From positions 741,232 to 805,231 of the forward strand of contig JADKFU010000001.1 of NCBI GenBank assembly GCA_016717285.1: 64,000 bases of DNA. The letters are read 5' to 3'. The first letter of the stretch is position 1. Every line of letters begins with the position of its first letter. The translations under genes and the position numbers were made by a program. The DNA is from Chitinophagaceae bacterium (lineage in GTDB: Bacteria > Bacteroidota > Bacteroidia > Chitinophagales > UBA10324). Shown here piece by piece: positions 37,652 through 46,030 of this stretch. Under the pieces are notes generated by a model. That model did not search any database. It was not told where the DNA came from and saw nothing but the letters and a program-made list of their open reading frames with translations.

Positions 37652-37652
37652 T

Positions 37653-38729
37653 ATGAAGATCAATCTGCAGAATTATGAATCGTACTTTGTCCGTTACATC
37701 GACAACGACTTGTCGAAAACGGAAGTGGAAGAAGTGCAACGCTTTCTGCAACAGCATCCTGAGTTGAATAACGACCTTGATGCCTTTCGTTCCACTGTAC
37801 TTCAGCCCGATGATACTTTTGTTTTTCCTGCTAAGGCAATGCTGAAACGATCTGTTCATGCCGGCAATTATGAGGACTATTTTGCGCGTTATGTAGAACA
37901 GGATCTTTCTGCGGAAGAAACTGCTGAAGTAAATATTTTCCTGCAGCAAAACCCTTCTTTCACAAGACAACTGGATGCATACAAGGCAACCAGGCTGGTG
38001 GCAGATACTACGATTGTTTTTCCTGATAAGAAAGCATTAAAGAAAGAACAACCGCGTAAAGTAATTCCAATGTATGCCCGTTACATTTTATCCGCCGCTG
38101 TTGCCGCCGGGTTACTTCTGTTGTTCTTCGTAAAAGGAATACAACGGATGCCGGGATCATCGGATGTTCAGGTGGCTCAAAATGAAACCGTGGATCCTGC
38201 TGTTGTTCCATCAGTTGATTCAGATCTAACGGAAAATAATTCTCCTGATGCACTTGCAACACTTCCTGGTTCGACCGGGCAGCCTGCTGTTTCAACACCT
38301 TCAAACAGTAGTCAGTCAAAAGTAAAGACCGTTAAAAAATCTGTTATTCCTTCAGCAGATCAGGAAATCAAATATGCAGCGATTGCTTCAGTAATGGAGC
38401 CAATGGAGGTTGGGATGCCCGGTGCTTTACCTGAAAATCGCCGAACATCAAAAGCACCTTACCTGGTGCCTGTGTATGAAGAGGTAGCGGCACCGCAACA
38501 AACCGCTGCGAACAGTAACAATAATACAGTGGGAGGATGGCTTTCCATAGCTTCTGTGGTGGGCACAGAAATTCTGAAGTTAAGCGGTCGCGGTGATCTG
38601 GTTAAAGCGTCATCTGACGTCGCAGAGCAGCCAAAGAAAAAGGAACCGGTGACGCTTTCCATTCAAACCAGGAAATTTTCTTTCTACCATAAGTTCCTGA
38701 ATAAAAATAATGCATCCACTAAAAACTAA
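37653..38729 (+). CDS. Anti-sigma-factor-like membrane protein with duplicated N-terminal module
   Basis: The ATG at 37653 (MKINLQNYESYFVRYIDND) gives 358 residues; an ATG at 37641 would overlap the sigma gene. The N-terminal ~65-residue module occurs twice. Its pattern NYExYFxRYxxxDLSxxExxEV.xFLQQxP...LDAxxxT..xDxTxVFPxK is seen near residues 7-60 and 73-125. This looks like a duplicated zinc-free anti-sigma head. One membrane segment (YILSAAVAAGLLLLFFV) near residue 145 separates it from a ~200-residue periplasmic part rich in Ser, Pro and Val. By position it should hold the adjacent ECF sigma factor at the membrane. Confidence 0.75.
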   Translation: MKINLQNYESYFVRYIDNDLSKTEVEEVQRFLQQHPELNNDLDAFRSTVLQPDDTFVFPAKAMLKRSVHAGNYEDYFARYVEQDLSAEETAEVNIFLQQNPSFTRQLDAYKATRLVADTTIVFPDKKALKKEQPRKVIPMYARYILSAAVAAGLLLLFFVKGIQRMPGSSDVQVAQNETVDPAVVPSVDSDLTENNSPDALATLPGSTGQPAVSTPSNSSQSKVKTVKKSVIPSADQEIKYAAIASVMEPMEVGMPGALPENRRTSKAPYLVPVYEEVAAPQQTAANSNNNTVGGWLSIASVVGTEILKLSGRGDLVKASSDVAEQPKKKEPVTLSIQTRKFSFYHKFLNKNNASTKN

Positions 38730-38735
38730 CAGCTT

Positions 38736-39383
38736 ATGAAACATTTGTTTTTTGGACTATTTGTCATCATGCTTCCACAACTGCTAATGGCGCAACAACC
38801 TGATGCGCCTTTACCGCCGCAACCGCCGCAGCCTCCGCAAAAGGAAACATTCAGCAAGGAGATGGAAACCATGCAACAACAATTAAAGCAGCAAATGAAA
38901 GTGTTGCAGGATTCTGTTGCAGCATTGAGCCGTCGTTTCAGCGAGTCTGCCGCTGCACGAGATTTGAAAGGAGCCTTTCACGAAGGTTTCAATGATACAA
39001 AGCCGGAGTGGAACCTGCCGCCACTTCCTGATTTACCACCTGTTCCACCCCTTCCTGATTTGCAGGAGGCATTGGATAACGCGCTTGAAGAATGGAGAGA
39101 AAGGGATTTCCGGTTTGAAATGCCGGCTATACCGGAACTGGAAGAAGGATGGGGCAAGGCACTCGATGAGTTCAAAGATTTCCATTTCCGTTTTGAAGGT
39201 CCGGAACCGCCTGAAGTCCCGTTCCCGGAAGATGCTCCCCGCTTACAGGAATTAGAAAATCAGATGGAGCATTTGCAGATGGAAGAGGAATGGAGAGATC
39301 GATACAGTTACCCTGGCCATCACGAAAAGCGCCATCAACAAATTTTAGAGATGCTTCCTTTTTACCAGTTTTTTAAAAGTTAA
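38736..39383 (+). CDS. Secreted proline-rich coiled-coil protein
   Basis: 215 residues. Signal peptide MKHLFFGLFVIMLPQLLMAQ, then a Pro-rich stretch (PDAPLPPQPPQPPQK), a coiled-coil-like segment (KEMETMQQQLKQQMKVLQDS), and a further Pro- and acid-rich half (LPPLPDLPPVPPLPDLQEAL). No known domain. It starts 6 bases after the anti-sigma gene and is clearly in the same operon. Its coiled-coil segment resembles that of the next protein, which suggests that the two interact or derive from each other. Confidence 0.65.
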   Translation: MKHLFFGLFVIMLPQLLMAQQPDAPLPPQPPQPPQKETFSKEMETMQQQLKQQMKVLQDSVAALSRRFSESAAARDLKGAFHEGFNDTKPEWNLPPLPDLPPVPPLPDLQEALDNALEEWRERDFRFEMPAIPELEEGWGKALDEFKDFHFRFEGPEPPEVPFPEDAPRLQELENQMEHLQMEEEWRDRYSYPGHHEKRHQQILEMLPFYQFFKS

Positions 39384-39416
39384 CAAAATCACTTTTTTTA
39401 AAATACCAGTTACGTC

Positions 39417-40463
39417 ATGAAAAAAATTATAATTCAGTTGTGGTTGCTAATTGCCCCGATAATAGGTTTTGCGCAACAAAATAGCTGGACACCGGAGCAG
39501 AAGGATCAGTTTAAAAGAGAAATGGATGATTTTAAATCACAGATGGATAAAGAGATGAGTCAACTTCGCGACTCGCTTGCGCAGATGGAATCACAAATGA
39601 AGGATGGTGATTGGTCGCAACCGGATACTATGATGTGGAATTTCGCTGTTCCACCCATTCCACCGCCACCCGGAATGATGGGCGATGAAAACAGCACCAT
39701 GGAAATTTACGCGGGAGATGACAGCACGGAAGTACGACTGGGTAAGTGGAAATTATCAGTGGATGAAGGTGAAGGCGGGAACGACCATGTAAAGTTTTAC
39801 CGTGATGAAAACTGTTGTGATGAAGATAACATGAAAGAACTTAAAAATATTCAAACCAAATTTCTTTTGTTCGACATTGGTCTCAATAATTATTTTGCAT
39901 CCGGACTGAGTTCCAATTTTCCTGAACCTTATGGTCCTTTAGAACCTAACCCGGGCAAGTCGTGGGTGGTTAATTTGCATCTGTTCAATCAGCGGATCAA
40001 CCTCATCGATCATCACCTCTGGTTTTCCTACGGTGCTTACTTTGAATTCAATTCCTATAAATATAACAGTGAAGAAACTATGATTCCAAGGATTGATTCA
40101 GTGGCCTTTCAATCCAGTGAATCTGCTTTAAAAAAGAATAAATTGTCGTGCACCTATATTGGCATTCCGCTCATGTTACGGTATGAATCCAATAGGTCGA
40201 ATCTCAATCATTCATTTCATGTTGCGGCCGGCGGTTTTGGTGAATACCTGATTGGTTCACACACCAAAACCAAATCCACCAGCAATGATAAAATCAAACA
40301 GCACGATGACTTTAACCTGAATCGTTTCCGTTATGGCATTACCGGAAGAATCGGTTACGGTTGGGCCAGCTTATTTGTGAATTATAGTTTGTCGGAATTT
40401 TTTGAAAGCGGTACCGGCCCGGTAGTGTATCCTGCCTCTGCCGGATTGGCGTTGGAGTTTTAG
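39417..40463 (+). CDS. Outer-membrane beta-barrel protein of the ECF operon
   Basis: 348 residues. Signal peptide MKKIIIQLWLLIAPIIGFAQ, a coiled-coil-like segment (FKREMDDFKSQMDKEMSQLR), a Pro-rich linker (VPPIPPPPGMM), and from about residue 135 a series of amphipathic strands (FLLFDIGLNNYFASG, HLWFSYGAYFEFNSYKYN, FHVAAGGFGEYLIGSH) ending in ALEF, a typical outer-membrane C-terminus. It looks like a PorT/OmpA-barrel type protein. Last gene of the sigma operon and followed by a terminator. It may be the envelope target monitored by the sigma/anti-sigma pair (inference). Confidence 0.75.
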   Translation: MKKIIIQLWLLIAPIIGFAQQNSWTPEQKDQFKREMDDFKSQMDKEMSQLRDSLAQMESQMKDGDWSQPDTMMWNFAVPPIPPPPGMMGDENSTMEIYAGDDSTEVRLGKWKLSVDEGEGGNDHVKFYRDENCCDEDNMKELKNIQTKFLLFDIGLNNYFASGLSSNFPEPYGPLEPNPGKSWVVNLHLFNQRINLIDHHLWFSYGAYFEFNSYKYNSEETMIPRIDSVAFQSSESALKKNKLSCTYIGIPLMLRYESNRSNLNHSFHVAAGGFGEYLIGSHTKTKSTSNDKIKQHDDFNLNRFRYGITGRIGYGWASLFVNYSLSEFFESGTGPVVYPASAGLALEF

Positions 40464-40484
40464 CCGTTTAAATATTTTGAGATG

Positions 40485-40520
40485 CGGTTGTGTTGATGAA
40501 AGTCGGCACAACCGTTTTTG
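40485..40520 (+). terminator. Rho-independent terminator of the ECF operon
   Basis: An 8-base perfect stem, CGGTTGTG at 40485-40492 and CACAACCG at 40507-40514, followed by TTTTTG. It lies 22 bases after the stop of the beta-barrel gene and marks the end of ordinary chromosome before the repeat-rich region. Confidence 0.8.
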
Positions 40521-40592
40521 TTGATGACGGTTTCGCGATCACGCCCATGTCAAATAAATACACTTCTAATTAATCAATACAGTCCAGTCGGA

Positions 40593-40748
40593 GCGACAGA
40601 AAGGCACCGGCGTGAGGTGCCCCTTGAGGGGCCCCGGGGTGACAGTTTCTTATTTCCATGAAGTTCAATATGAACTCCATATTTAAGCAAAACAAAAAAA
40701 TAAGGAGAGCAAAAAAGCTAATTGCGATCACCCCATGGCCCCTCAAGG
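40593..40748. mobile_element. MITE-like repeat cut by the composite element
   Basis: This copy begins GCGACAGAAAGGCACC and includes the palindrome GTGCCCCTTGAGGGGC. It then runs almost identically to the complete copy at 55829-56014, including the interior with GTTCAATATGAAC, up to CCCCATGGCCCCTCAAGG. There the match stops and the composite element begins. Its right terminal repeat is thus truncated or shared with the element's end. About 45 bases upstream of the left end (ACACTTCTAATTAATCAATA) also recur at the tandem copies near 50380 and 50500. Confidence 0.75.
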
Positions 40749-41001
40749 GACTAAGTAATGCTAATGTAACTAGTTGTATATAAGCCGTTAGTGAGATAAT
40801 AATTATAAAGGGGTAAACATAGGGTAAACATTCTCTATTGTGCATATATATACTTCTTTTAAGCACCCTATTTCACTTAGTATGTTTATAGTTCTCCCTT
40901 TTGCCTTTGTTTTCCTCGAGTTTTCGCCGTTTTTAAGTATTGAAAAAACACTATGCAATGTCCAACTCTATATCTTCGTATCAATATCTAAAACTGTTCC
41001 T

Positions 41002-41937
41002 ATGATTGAAAATAAAAGTAAAGAACTTGCGAATGATCAAATTCGAGAAGTACCTCATCATACAATTGATACAGCCTCAATTTTCATAAATGAGATCCGC
41101 TTTAGAAGCGACCCAGAACATTTCAAGGGTAAAAAAGCTCCGGATGAAATAACACAAAATCTTGAATACATAATTCGAGAGCTTTTGGTCAAATATGCTG
41201 AACCTACAGTTGATTTTTCAGAAGAGAGGAAAGAGTATTTAATTGCCAATTCTGAAAAATTTAATCAGCCTGATTTCGGCGTTGAACCATTCCGAACGGA
41301 TTTTTTTGTAACAGCTAAGGATAGGCGTAGGGATAAGAAAGGAAGCAACCCTCTTTTACTCACAGGAGATAACAACTATTATTTTTATAGCTACAACACA
41401 CCGTTTGTGGTTAATAAGAGCAAAATAAAAGAATACCAGTTTGAACTTCTCTTTGCATTTGCCTTACGCCATTGCGATTTGATGCAAATACATTCATTCC
41501 TACACTTTCAATTACAGAACAATTTCGCAGGCGAGCCAAAACAATTTCACCAATATCTTGCCCAGATCAATAGAAAATTCGGAAACACGTTATTTACAAC
41601 TGAGCTATCTGATTCAATCAATGATTGGATTTCAGATAATGAAATGAGCATAGTAAAATCTGACGGAGAGAAGATCAAAACTTATTTAACTGTAAAGCAA
41701 CTTGCATTCCTTTTCCGAGCTCTAAAAGAATGTAAGTTAATCGAGGGCAGTAACGCGCAATTAGTAGGCAGAGTAATTAGTAAAGCTTTTGATTCAAAGG
41801 CAAAGGAAGATATAAGTGCGGGTAATCTAAGCAAGCATTTCTATGAGCTTTCCGAAGACGCCGTTGAATTTTGGCTGTTGCTGTTTCCAAAATTAATGGC
41901 TTTTGCAAAAGAACAACAAGAAATAAATCGTAAGTAA
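41002..41937 (+). CDS. Uncharacterised RteC-like protein (left copy)
   Basis: The ATG at 41002 (MIENKSKELANDQIREV) gives 311 residues; the open frame extends 54 codons upstream through sequence with hydrophobic, unlikely content. The C-terminal third (YLTVKQLAFLFRALKECKLI, AKEDISAGNLSKHFYE, AVEFWLLLFPKLMAFAK) resembles the C-terminal helical region of Bacteroidota mobile-element proteins such as RteC, a regulator of conjugative transposon excision. This similarity is by eye and weak. The N-terminal part (DPEHFKGKKAPDEITQNLEY) is unrecognised. An identical copy is encoded in the right arm. Confidence 0.65.
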   Translation: MIENKSKELANDQIREVPHHTIDTASIFINEIRFRSDPEHFKGKKAPDEITQNLEYIIRELLVKYAEPTVDFSEERKEYLIANSEKFNQPDFGVEPFRTDFFVTAKDRRRDKKGSNPLLLTGDNNYYFYSYNTPFVVNKSKIKEYQFELLFAFALRHCDLMQIHSFLHFQLQNNFAGEPKQFHQYLAQINRKFGNTLFTTELSDSINDWISDNEMSIVKSDGEKIKTYLTVKQLAFLFRALKECKLIEGSNAQLVGRVISKAFDSKAKEDISAGNLSKHFYELSEDAVEFWLLLFPKLMAFAKEQQEINRK

Positions 41938-42049
41938 CTTATTGAATATCAAACAATATAGTTAGGTAGCGCTACCCCGTGCTACTACCTCAGTTTCTTC
42001 CATAGTATCATTTTTACTCCATGTTCATTTCAAATAAATTGAAACAATC

Positions 42050-42332
42050 ATGGAAGTAATCACAATGGAATCCCAGGCATTCAAAGAGCTGTTAAGTCAA
42101 CTACAGCAAATCAAAGCCGGCTTAGAAGCCCAGAGAAAAGCCCATCAGACCCATTGTTGGATAACAACGAGGTCTGCAACTGCTCAAGGTCAGCAAGCGA
42201 ACCTTGCAGAACTACAGGGATAATGGCGACCTCTCCTTTAGCCAGGTAGGTGCTAAACTATTGTACCGCACCAGCGACATTGACGACTTCCTGAAACGGA
42301 ATTATAAAAAAGCCTTCCATGCAAAGCCGTGA
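42050..42332 (+). pseudogene. Frameshifted excisionase-type HTH gene (left copy)
   Basis: The intact version is the right-arm gene at 48392-48676. Here one A is missing in the run near 42137 (GAGAAAAGCCC against GAGAAAAAGCCC) and one near 42179 (CTGCAACTGC against CTGCAAACTGC). The frame is therefore broken before and within the DNA-binding helix-turn-helix. Both losses are in short A-runs, which are also common consensus-error sites, so the gene may be intact in the living cell. Confidence 0.75.
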
Positions 42333-42394
42333 AAATATATCTGGGCGCAGGTTTCAGAACAGTTTCAAGGAAAATCATCAATAAATCAAACCAC

Positions 42395-42905
42395 ATGGCA
42401 AAAGAAAAAGTGATCAATCTATACATTGACGCAGAATGGTATTTAAACCAGCGCATCTTCCTTATCGGTTATTCCTATGACCGTAAAAACTTCGGACAGC
42501 TTTATGGCAAGAAACTTACCGCAAAGAATTTCAAAAAATTATTTACCAAAGTTACCGGCAGCGTTTTTTGTTACGGACCTGATACCGGAATGCTGGAAAA
42601 ATTCTTCAAATGGAAGTTCAGAGATAAATTCCGGTGTAAACCTGATGAAGGTTTTCAAAGACCATATCAAAACCGGCAGCTTCAAACTAAAGGACCTGGA
42701 ACATAAATTCAGCATCCGGCGCAAAGTGATGAAATACAAAACCAGCATCTTTCAGATTTGGGGTGATTGGCGAAATCCCAAGAAAAAGAAAGCAGTGCTT
42801 CATTACAATAGGGAAGATGTGGTTAATCTGGTGCGGCTTACTTTCAAGATTTTTAAGAAATACAACGTAAAGAGCAAATATCTTGATACCATAAGGCTGA
42901 AATAA
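42395..42905 (+). pseudogene. RNase H-like exonuclease gene, frameshifted (left copy)
   Basis: The ATG at 42395 (MAKEKVINLYIDAEWYLNQ) starts a predicted ribonuclease H-like (YprB-type) 3'-5' exonuclease. The acidic residues are visible in YIDAEWY (Asp, Glu), YGPDTGM and, after the frameshift, HYNREDVVNLVRL (final Asp). The frame changes near 42637 at CCGGTGTAAACCTG; restoring GT (CCGGTGTGTAAACCTG) joins both halves into about 170 residues, RCVNLMKVF at the join. The right-arm copy is broken at the same site by a different change. The gene ends 60 bases before the RHS tip. Confidence 0.75.
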
Positions 42906-42965
42906 TTTCATCCCTAACCTGGTAAAGTTTATCTAATTTTCATGTCGAAATAAGCAAAATTCGGT

Positions 42966-43937
42966 ATGAATTTGAATATTGAGCATCTTTCACATCGCAA
43001 TCCCAGCAACGATTACAGCCAAAAAGATTACCATCCGGGCGGGATGGTAATGCCAGACAGAAATTTCTCCCACGAAAATTATCGATTCGGATTCGAAAAT
43101 CAGGAAATGGATAATGAAATAAATGGTATAGGAAATTCTTACACCTATGAATTTAGAGATTATGATTCAAGAATAGGGCGTTTCAAATCAATTGACCCAT
43201 TCGAAAAGCAATACCCGTTCTATAGTCCATATCATTTCGCAGGAAACAGCCCTATAGCTTTTATTGATCTTGAAGGATTAGAACCAAGCTATTTTGCTAA
43301 AAAGAATAATAGTGGAGAAACAAAACTCACTCTTCCAGTTATAGGACTATTTGCTGAACTATATGGGAAGCAATACTGGTTGGCAGGGGCGAAAGCAAAC
43401 ATTAAAATTAATCAAAACCTACACGATAGAATAACAGGATATAGATCAGGAGCAATCACTCTTGGTTTTGATATAAACTATACTAAAGATTTTGAAGGTG
43501 AGAGCGGTGTAGGTTGGCTTCTAGAAACATCACATGAAATCGTTCATGTGAATCAGTTTATCGAAACATTTGGTAAGGACTATGAAAACGAGAGTGAATA
43601 CAAAGAGGCAGTCGCAGGCTGGATGTTTTCTTATGGTTTAGACGTTGCTGTAAAAGTAGCAGGAAGTATGAGTTTTGATGCGGATATACTTCATGATAAA
43701 ATAGAAATTGAGAAGGGCGCAAACGAAAAGGAATATCTTTTTAATAACTTTTTTAATGCTCAATATTATAAAAAAGAAGATGGTTCTTATGGTAACAGGG
43801 TTGTTGATCTCTTGAGTCAAGTAGAACAAGCTAAGCATGATGAGAACAAAAAAGAATACAGTGCGGCATATAGATCGCTAATAAATTTGGCCAAAGATTA
43901 TAAAACCAATTTAGAGAAGGATGAAGAAAAAAAATAG
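42966..43937 (+). CDS. Orphan RHS tip with HEXXH metallopeptidase-like C-terminal module
   Basis: 323 residues. Residues 1-30 are encoded in the repeat arm. Residues ~38-105 are the RHS-repeat-associated core signature (YRFGFENQEMDNEI, GNSYTYEFRDYDSRIGRFKSID, NSPIAFIDLEG), which normally sits just before a toxin at the end of a very large RHS protein. Here the large cage part is absent. The unique C-terminal module contains His190-Glu-Ile-Val-His194 (TSHEIVHVNQFIE) and a downstream EYKEAVAGWM, as in zinc metallopeptidases with a distal Glu ligand. No signal peptide. The stop overlaps the start of the lipoprotein gene by 17 bases, suggesting an effector-immunity-like pair. Confidence 0.8.
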   Translation: MNLNIEHLSHRNPSNDYSQKDYHPGGMVMPDRNFSHENYRFGFENQEMDNEINGIGNSYTYEFRDYDSRIGRFKSIDPFEKQYPFYSPYHFAGNSPIAFIDLEGLEPSYFAKKNNSGETKLTLPVIGLFAELYGKQYWLAGAKANIKINQNLHDRITGYRSGAITLGFDINYTKDFEGESGVGWLLETSHEIVHVNQFIETFGKDYENESEYKEAVAGWMFSYGLDVAVKVAGSMSFDADILHDKIEIEKGANEKEYLFNNFFNAQYYKKEDGSYGNRVVDLLSQVEQAKHDENKKEYSAAYRSLINLAKDYKTNLEKDEEKK

Positions 43938-44274
43938 TAGTTATCTCCTTATATTACTGGTATTGCTTTATTTTTTTGGTTGTAGCAATCCAATTGAGCT
44001 TCATTTAGATATGAGAAATTATTGCATTACGGATAAAAATGGCGGAATACTTAGACAGGTAGTAATTAGTAAGATTGACAGTCTCGGGGGTTTAAATTGC
44101 GAAAGAATTATTATTAAATCACCTAATGAAAAGGGTTCTCCAAATATTTGCTTGTTTGAGCAAAACGATGGCTACAACAGTGTTGAAGTTTGTACTTTAG
44201 AGCCGGGATTTATTTATAAAATATCTGCTAGAAATCAAGGTTTTGAAGATACTTTAGTTTTCAAATTACATTAG
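43921..44274 (+). CDS. Small lipoprotein overlapping the metallopeptidase-type RHS tip
   Basis: 117 residues. Lipoprotein signal MKKKNSSYLLILLVLLYFFGC with the lipobox ending at Cys21, then a small beta-rich domain (IELHLDMRNYCITDKNGG, PNICLFEQNDGYNSVEVC). Four further Cys residues are spaced through the mature part. No family recognised. It overlaps the preceding gene by 17 bases, so expression is coupled. By analogy with other RHS loci it may be the immunity protein, anchored in the envelope where a zinc peptidase would act. Confidence 0.65.
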   Translation: MKKKNSSYLLILLVLLYFFGCSNPIELHLDMRNYCITDKNGGILRQVVISKIDSLGGLNCERIIIKSPNEKGSPNICLFEQNDGYNSVEVCTLEPGFIYKISARNQGFEDTLVFKLH

Positions 44275-44340
44275 CCGTTTGCAAAAATAAACGATTCTCG
44301 ATTGCATGGAGAATGCATTTGTCTGTTGAATCCTCTATGA

Positions 44341-44475
44341 AAATATTTAGCTAAACCTTTATTGCCAGGAACCGAAGCCCCTTTCCGATTTCTTTCAAAG
44401 GCAAAAGTTTCACAACAAAATTTGGATTGGAATACTAAAGAGGGGACAGGAACAAATCTAGATTTAGAAATCTAA
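44341..44475 (+). pseudogene. Orphan coding tail (44 codons, no start)
   Basis: After a stop at 44338, the frame reads KYLAKPLLPGTEAPFRFLSK and continues to DLEI and a stop at 44473. The composition is protein-like but there is no start codon. It may be the 3' remnant of an earlier RHS C-terminal cassette displaced during exchange. Support is only the frame and its position between the lipoprotein gene and the first recombination-site-like repeat. Confidence 0.3.
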
Positions 44476-44518
44476 AAACGCAAGAATGTTAAACAAGAAA
44501 CAACAGTTGATTGTGATT

Positions 44519-44564
44519 GTCTACTGAGCAGAGGGATTTTTAATCCCGCTCTAATGAGTATGAT
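44519..44564. repeat. Direct repeat A, copy 1 (attachment-site-like)
   Basis: GTCTACTGAG, then five extra bases, then GGATTTTTAATCCCGCTCTAATGAGTATGAT in two parts. Copy 2 at 45811-45851 has the same sequence without the five bases and with two substitutions. The core GGGATTTTTAATCCC is an inverted repeat with 6-base arms, as expected of a tyrosine recombinase core or a hairpin. The two copies flank the recombinase gene in the same orientation. Confidence 0.65.
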
Positions 44565-44592
44565 ATTTTAAAAATCCAAAGCTCAATCGGTC

Positions 44593-44644
44593 GGGATTAA
44601 AATAAATCCCGACCAGCGTAGTAGCTCAATCCGGACGAACGGGA
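44593..44644. repeat. Direct repeat B, copy 1 (attachment-site-like)
   Basis: GGGATTAAAATAAATCCC, then GACCAGCGTAGTAGCTCAAT and GACGAACGGGAC. Copy 2 at 46181-46232 matches with about 12 differences over 52 bases. The first 18 bases form a GGGATT/AATCCC hairpin. Copy 1 lies between repeat A1 and the recombinase stop codon; copy 2 lies just after the other lipoprotein gene. Confidence 0.6.
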
Positions 44645-44666
44645 CTTGCTTTTTCCCGCAAGATAT

Positions 44667-45764
44667 TTAAGCATTCATTACCATCTTCTCAATCAGGAAT
44701 TTCCTTTCGGAAAGGCTTTGAAAAATCATTTCAGTTTCCTTATCAATAAAAACTTGAGCAAGTGAAACATACTTGAAAAATTCCTTACTATTGGCTGAAT
44801 GACCAGATATCTTTCTCACCATAAACTCTGTCATACCTAAAGAAAGCATTGTAGTTATAGCTGTTCTGCGCATAGTATGAGAAGTTACAAGATCACAGAA
44901 ACGAAGACTCTTTTTGCATTTCGAGTGCTTCCCAATAGATACAGATATTCCTCGTTGGCTGCGAATTTTAGCAACAATATCTGTCCACCCTGCAGTTTCA
45001 ATAAGTAGCTTAATATTTTTGTTAAGGTTTTGGTTACTGATGACCGGTAATAATTTTGTATGTCTTCTGCAATTGTATTTATTGATGATTTCTATAGCGT
45101 AATCCGGTAATTTGATCCTGGTGAAAATTTGCGTTTTTTTGGAAGTCACTTTCAGGTAATAACAGCCGCCAATAATTTCAATATTTGAACTATTAAGGTT
45201 TAGCAAATCGGAAACCCGTAAAGATACCGTGCACCCAAAAACAAAAATATCCTTGGTACGTTTCAGCCTCGGGGTCAACCTTGATGCAAACTGATTATCA
45301 TAAATTAGAAAATTCAGTTGTTCCGGAGAAAGAACAACTATAGGAATTTCTTCACACCGGATATAGAACATTTTATGAAAATTGCCGACCTGTATTCCTT
45401 TTTCGGTGTTTAAATAGTTGAAAAATGTCCGTAACATTTTCATATTGCTCCCTACATAATTATCATAGAGTCCGAGATCATTATAAAGATAGTCAGTAAA
45501 TTTTTTGTAAAACTTTTTCCAATAGTTTCTCTCTGAGGACTGCTCCCGTTGTGTCAGGCGAGAGCTGTCTCGGATTCTAAGTGTAACCCCTTTTGTAAAC
45601 TGAAAGTTGACGAGGAGTTTATTGAGGTAGTAATAATTATTAATTGTTCCTGCTTTAATTTTCTTGCCATTCTTCTGAATTCTCTTCCCTTTAGCGGAGT
45701 CAGTGATGAACGTGCCGAATAGTTTTGTCAAATCGTAATCCTTCCTAGTGTGTATCGTTGTCAT
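44667..45764 (-). CDS. Tyrosine recombinase (site-specific integrase)
   Basis: 365 residues. The catalytic set of the family is complete: Arg183 in TVSLRVSDLL, Lys209 in VTSKKTQ, His296 and Arg299 in SHTMRRTA, His322 in SGHSANSKEF and Tyr332 in FFKYVSLAQ. The N-terminal ~130 residues form the SAM-like DNA-binding part typical of Bacteroidota integrases of the CTn/mobilisable element group. It lies in the centre of the composite element and is flanked by direct repeats A and B on both sides, its probable sites (inference). It could catalyse integration, excision or inversion. It is the only recombinase in the element. Confidence 0.9.
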   Translation of the reverse strand: MTTIHTRKDYDLTKLFGTFITDSAKGKRIQKNGKKIKAGTINNYYYLNKLLVNFQFTKGVTLRIRDSSRLTQREQSSERNYWKKFYKKFTDYLYNDLGLYDNYVGSNMKMLRTFFNYLNTEKGIQVGNFHKMFYIRCEEIPIVVLSPEQLNFLIYDNQFASRLTPRLKRTKDIFVFGCTVSLRVSDLLNLNSSNIEIIGGCYYLKVTSKKTQIFTRIKLPDYAIEIINKYNCRRHTKLLPVISNQNLNKNIKLLIETAGWTDIVAKIRSQRGISVSIGKHSKCKKSLRFCDLVTSHTMRRTAITTMLSLGMTEFMVRKISGHSANSKEFFKYVSLAQVFIDKETEMIFQSLSERKFLIEKMVMNA

Positions 45765-45810
45765 AGCTGAAAATTATGACAGTTCCAGTTGACGCGGATT
45801 TGTAATCAGT

Positions 45811-45851
45811 GTCTACTGAGGGATTTTTAATCCCGTTCTTATGAGTATGAT
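45811..45851. repeat. Direct repeat A, copy 2 (attachment-site-like)
   Basis: Same orientation as copy 1 at 44519, lacking five internal bases (GTCTACTGAG directly joined to GGATTTTTAATCCC). It lies 47 bases upstream of the recombinase start codon. Confidence 0.65.
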
Positions 45852-45865
45852 GTTAAATTATTGGA

Positions 45866-46030
45866 ATGATGGGGAAGGTAAATGTCGCAATCAATGAATT
45901 TAAATTGGGACCAAATTCCTTTTATAAAATTGTGAATGTGTCAAATGGAGATGCCACAGGGTCAACCATTTCTTTAGAAACAGATAGTAGTACAAATAAA
46001 AAAGTAATTTCAGAAAAAAATTGTCACTAA
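45866..46030 (+). CDS. 54-residue orphan reading frame
   Basis: ATG-ATG start, MMGKVNVAINEFKLGPNSFY and on to VISEKNCH. It is just downstream of repeat A2 and opposite in strand to its neighbours. Composition looks protein-like but no family is recognised. It could be a small gene or the leftover 3' end of an RHS C-terminal cassette. Confidence 0.3.
   Translation: MMGKVNVAINEFKLGPNSFYKIVNVSNGDATGSTISLETDSSTNKKVISEKNCH

Larger units (their letters stand above)
40739..43054 (+). repeat. Left inverted arm
   Basis: 2316 bases, near-identical in reverse complement to 47667-49987 (2321 bases). Three indel sites account for the 5-base difference: one A missing in each of two A-runs of the HTH gene here, and a GTGT/AAA site in the exonuclease gene where this arm lacks two bases and the other has one extra. 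No base substitutions were noticed in the stretches compared. Divergence begins abruptly at 43055. Confidence 0.9.

Noticed and set aside
40570..40866. Minus-strand open frame of 98 codons, also partly at 55795-56199
   Set aside because: It reads through the MITE-like repeat and its flanks; the shared part is the repeat, not a protein family.
40840..41001. 54-codon extension of the RteC-like protein
   Set aside because: Hydrophobic and low-quality sequence; the ATG at 41002 fits better, and both arms share the leader as likely regulatory DNA.
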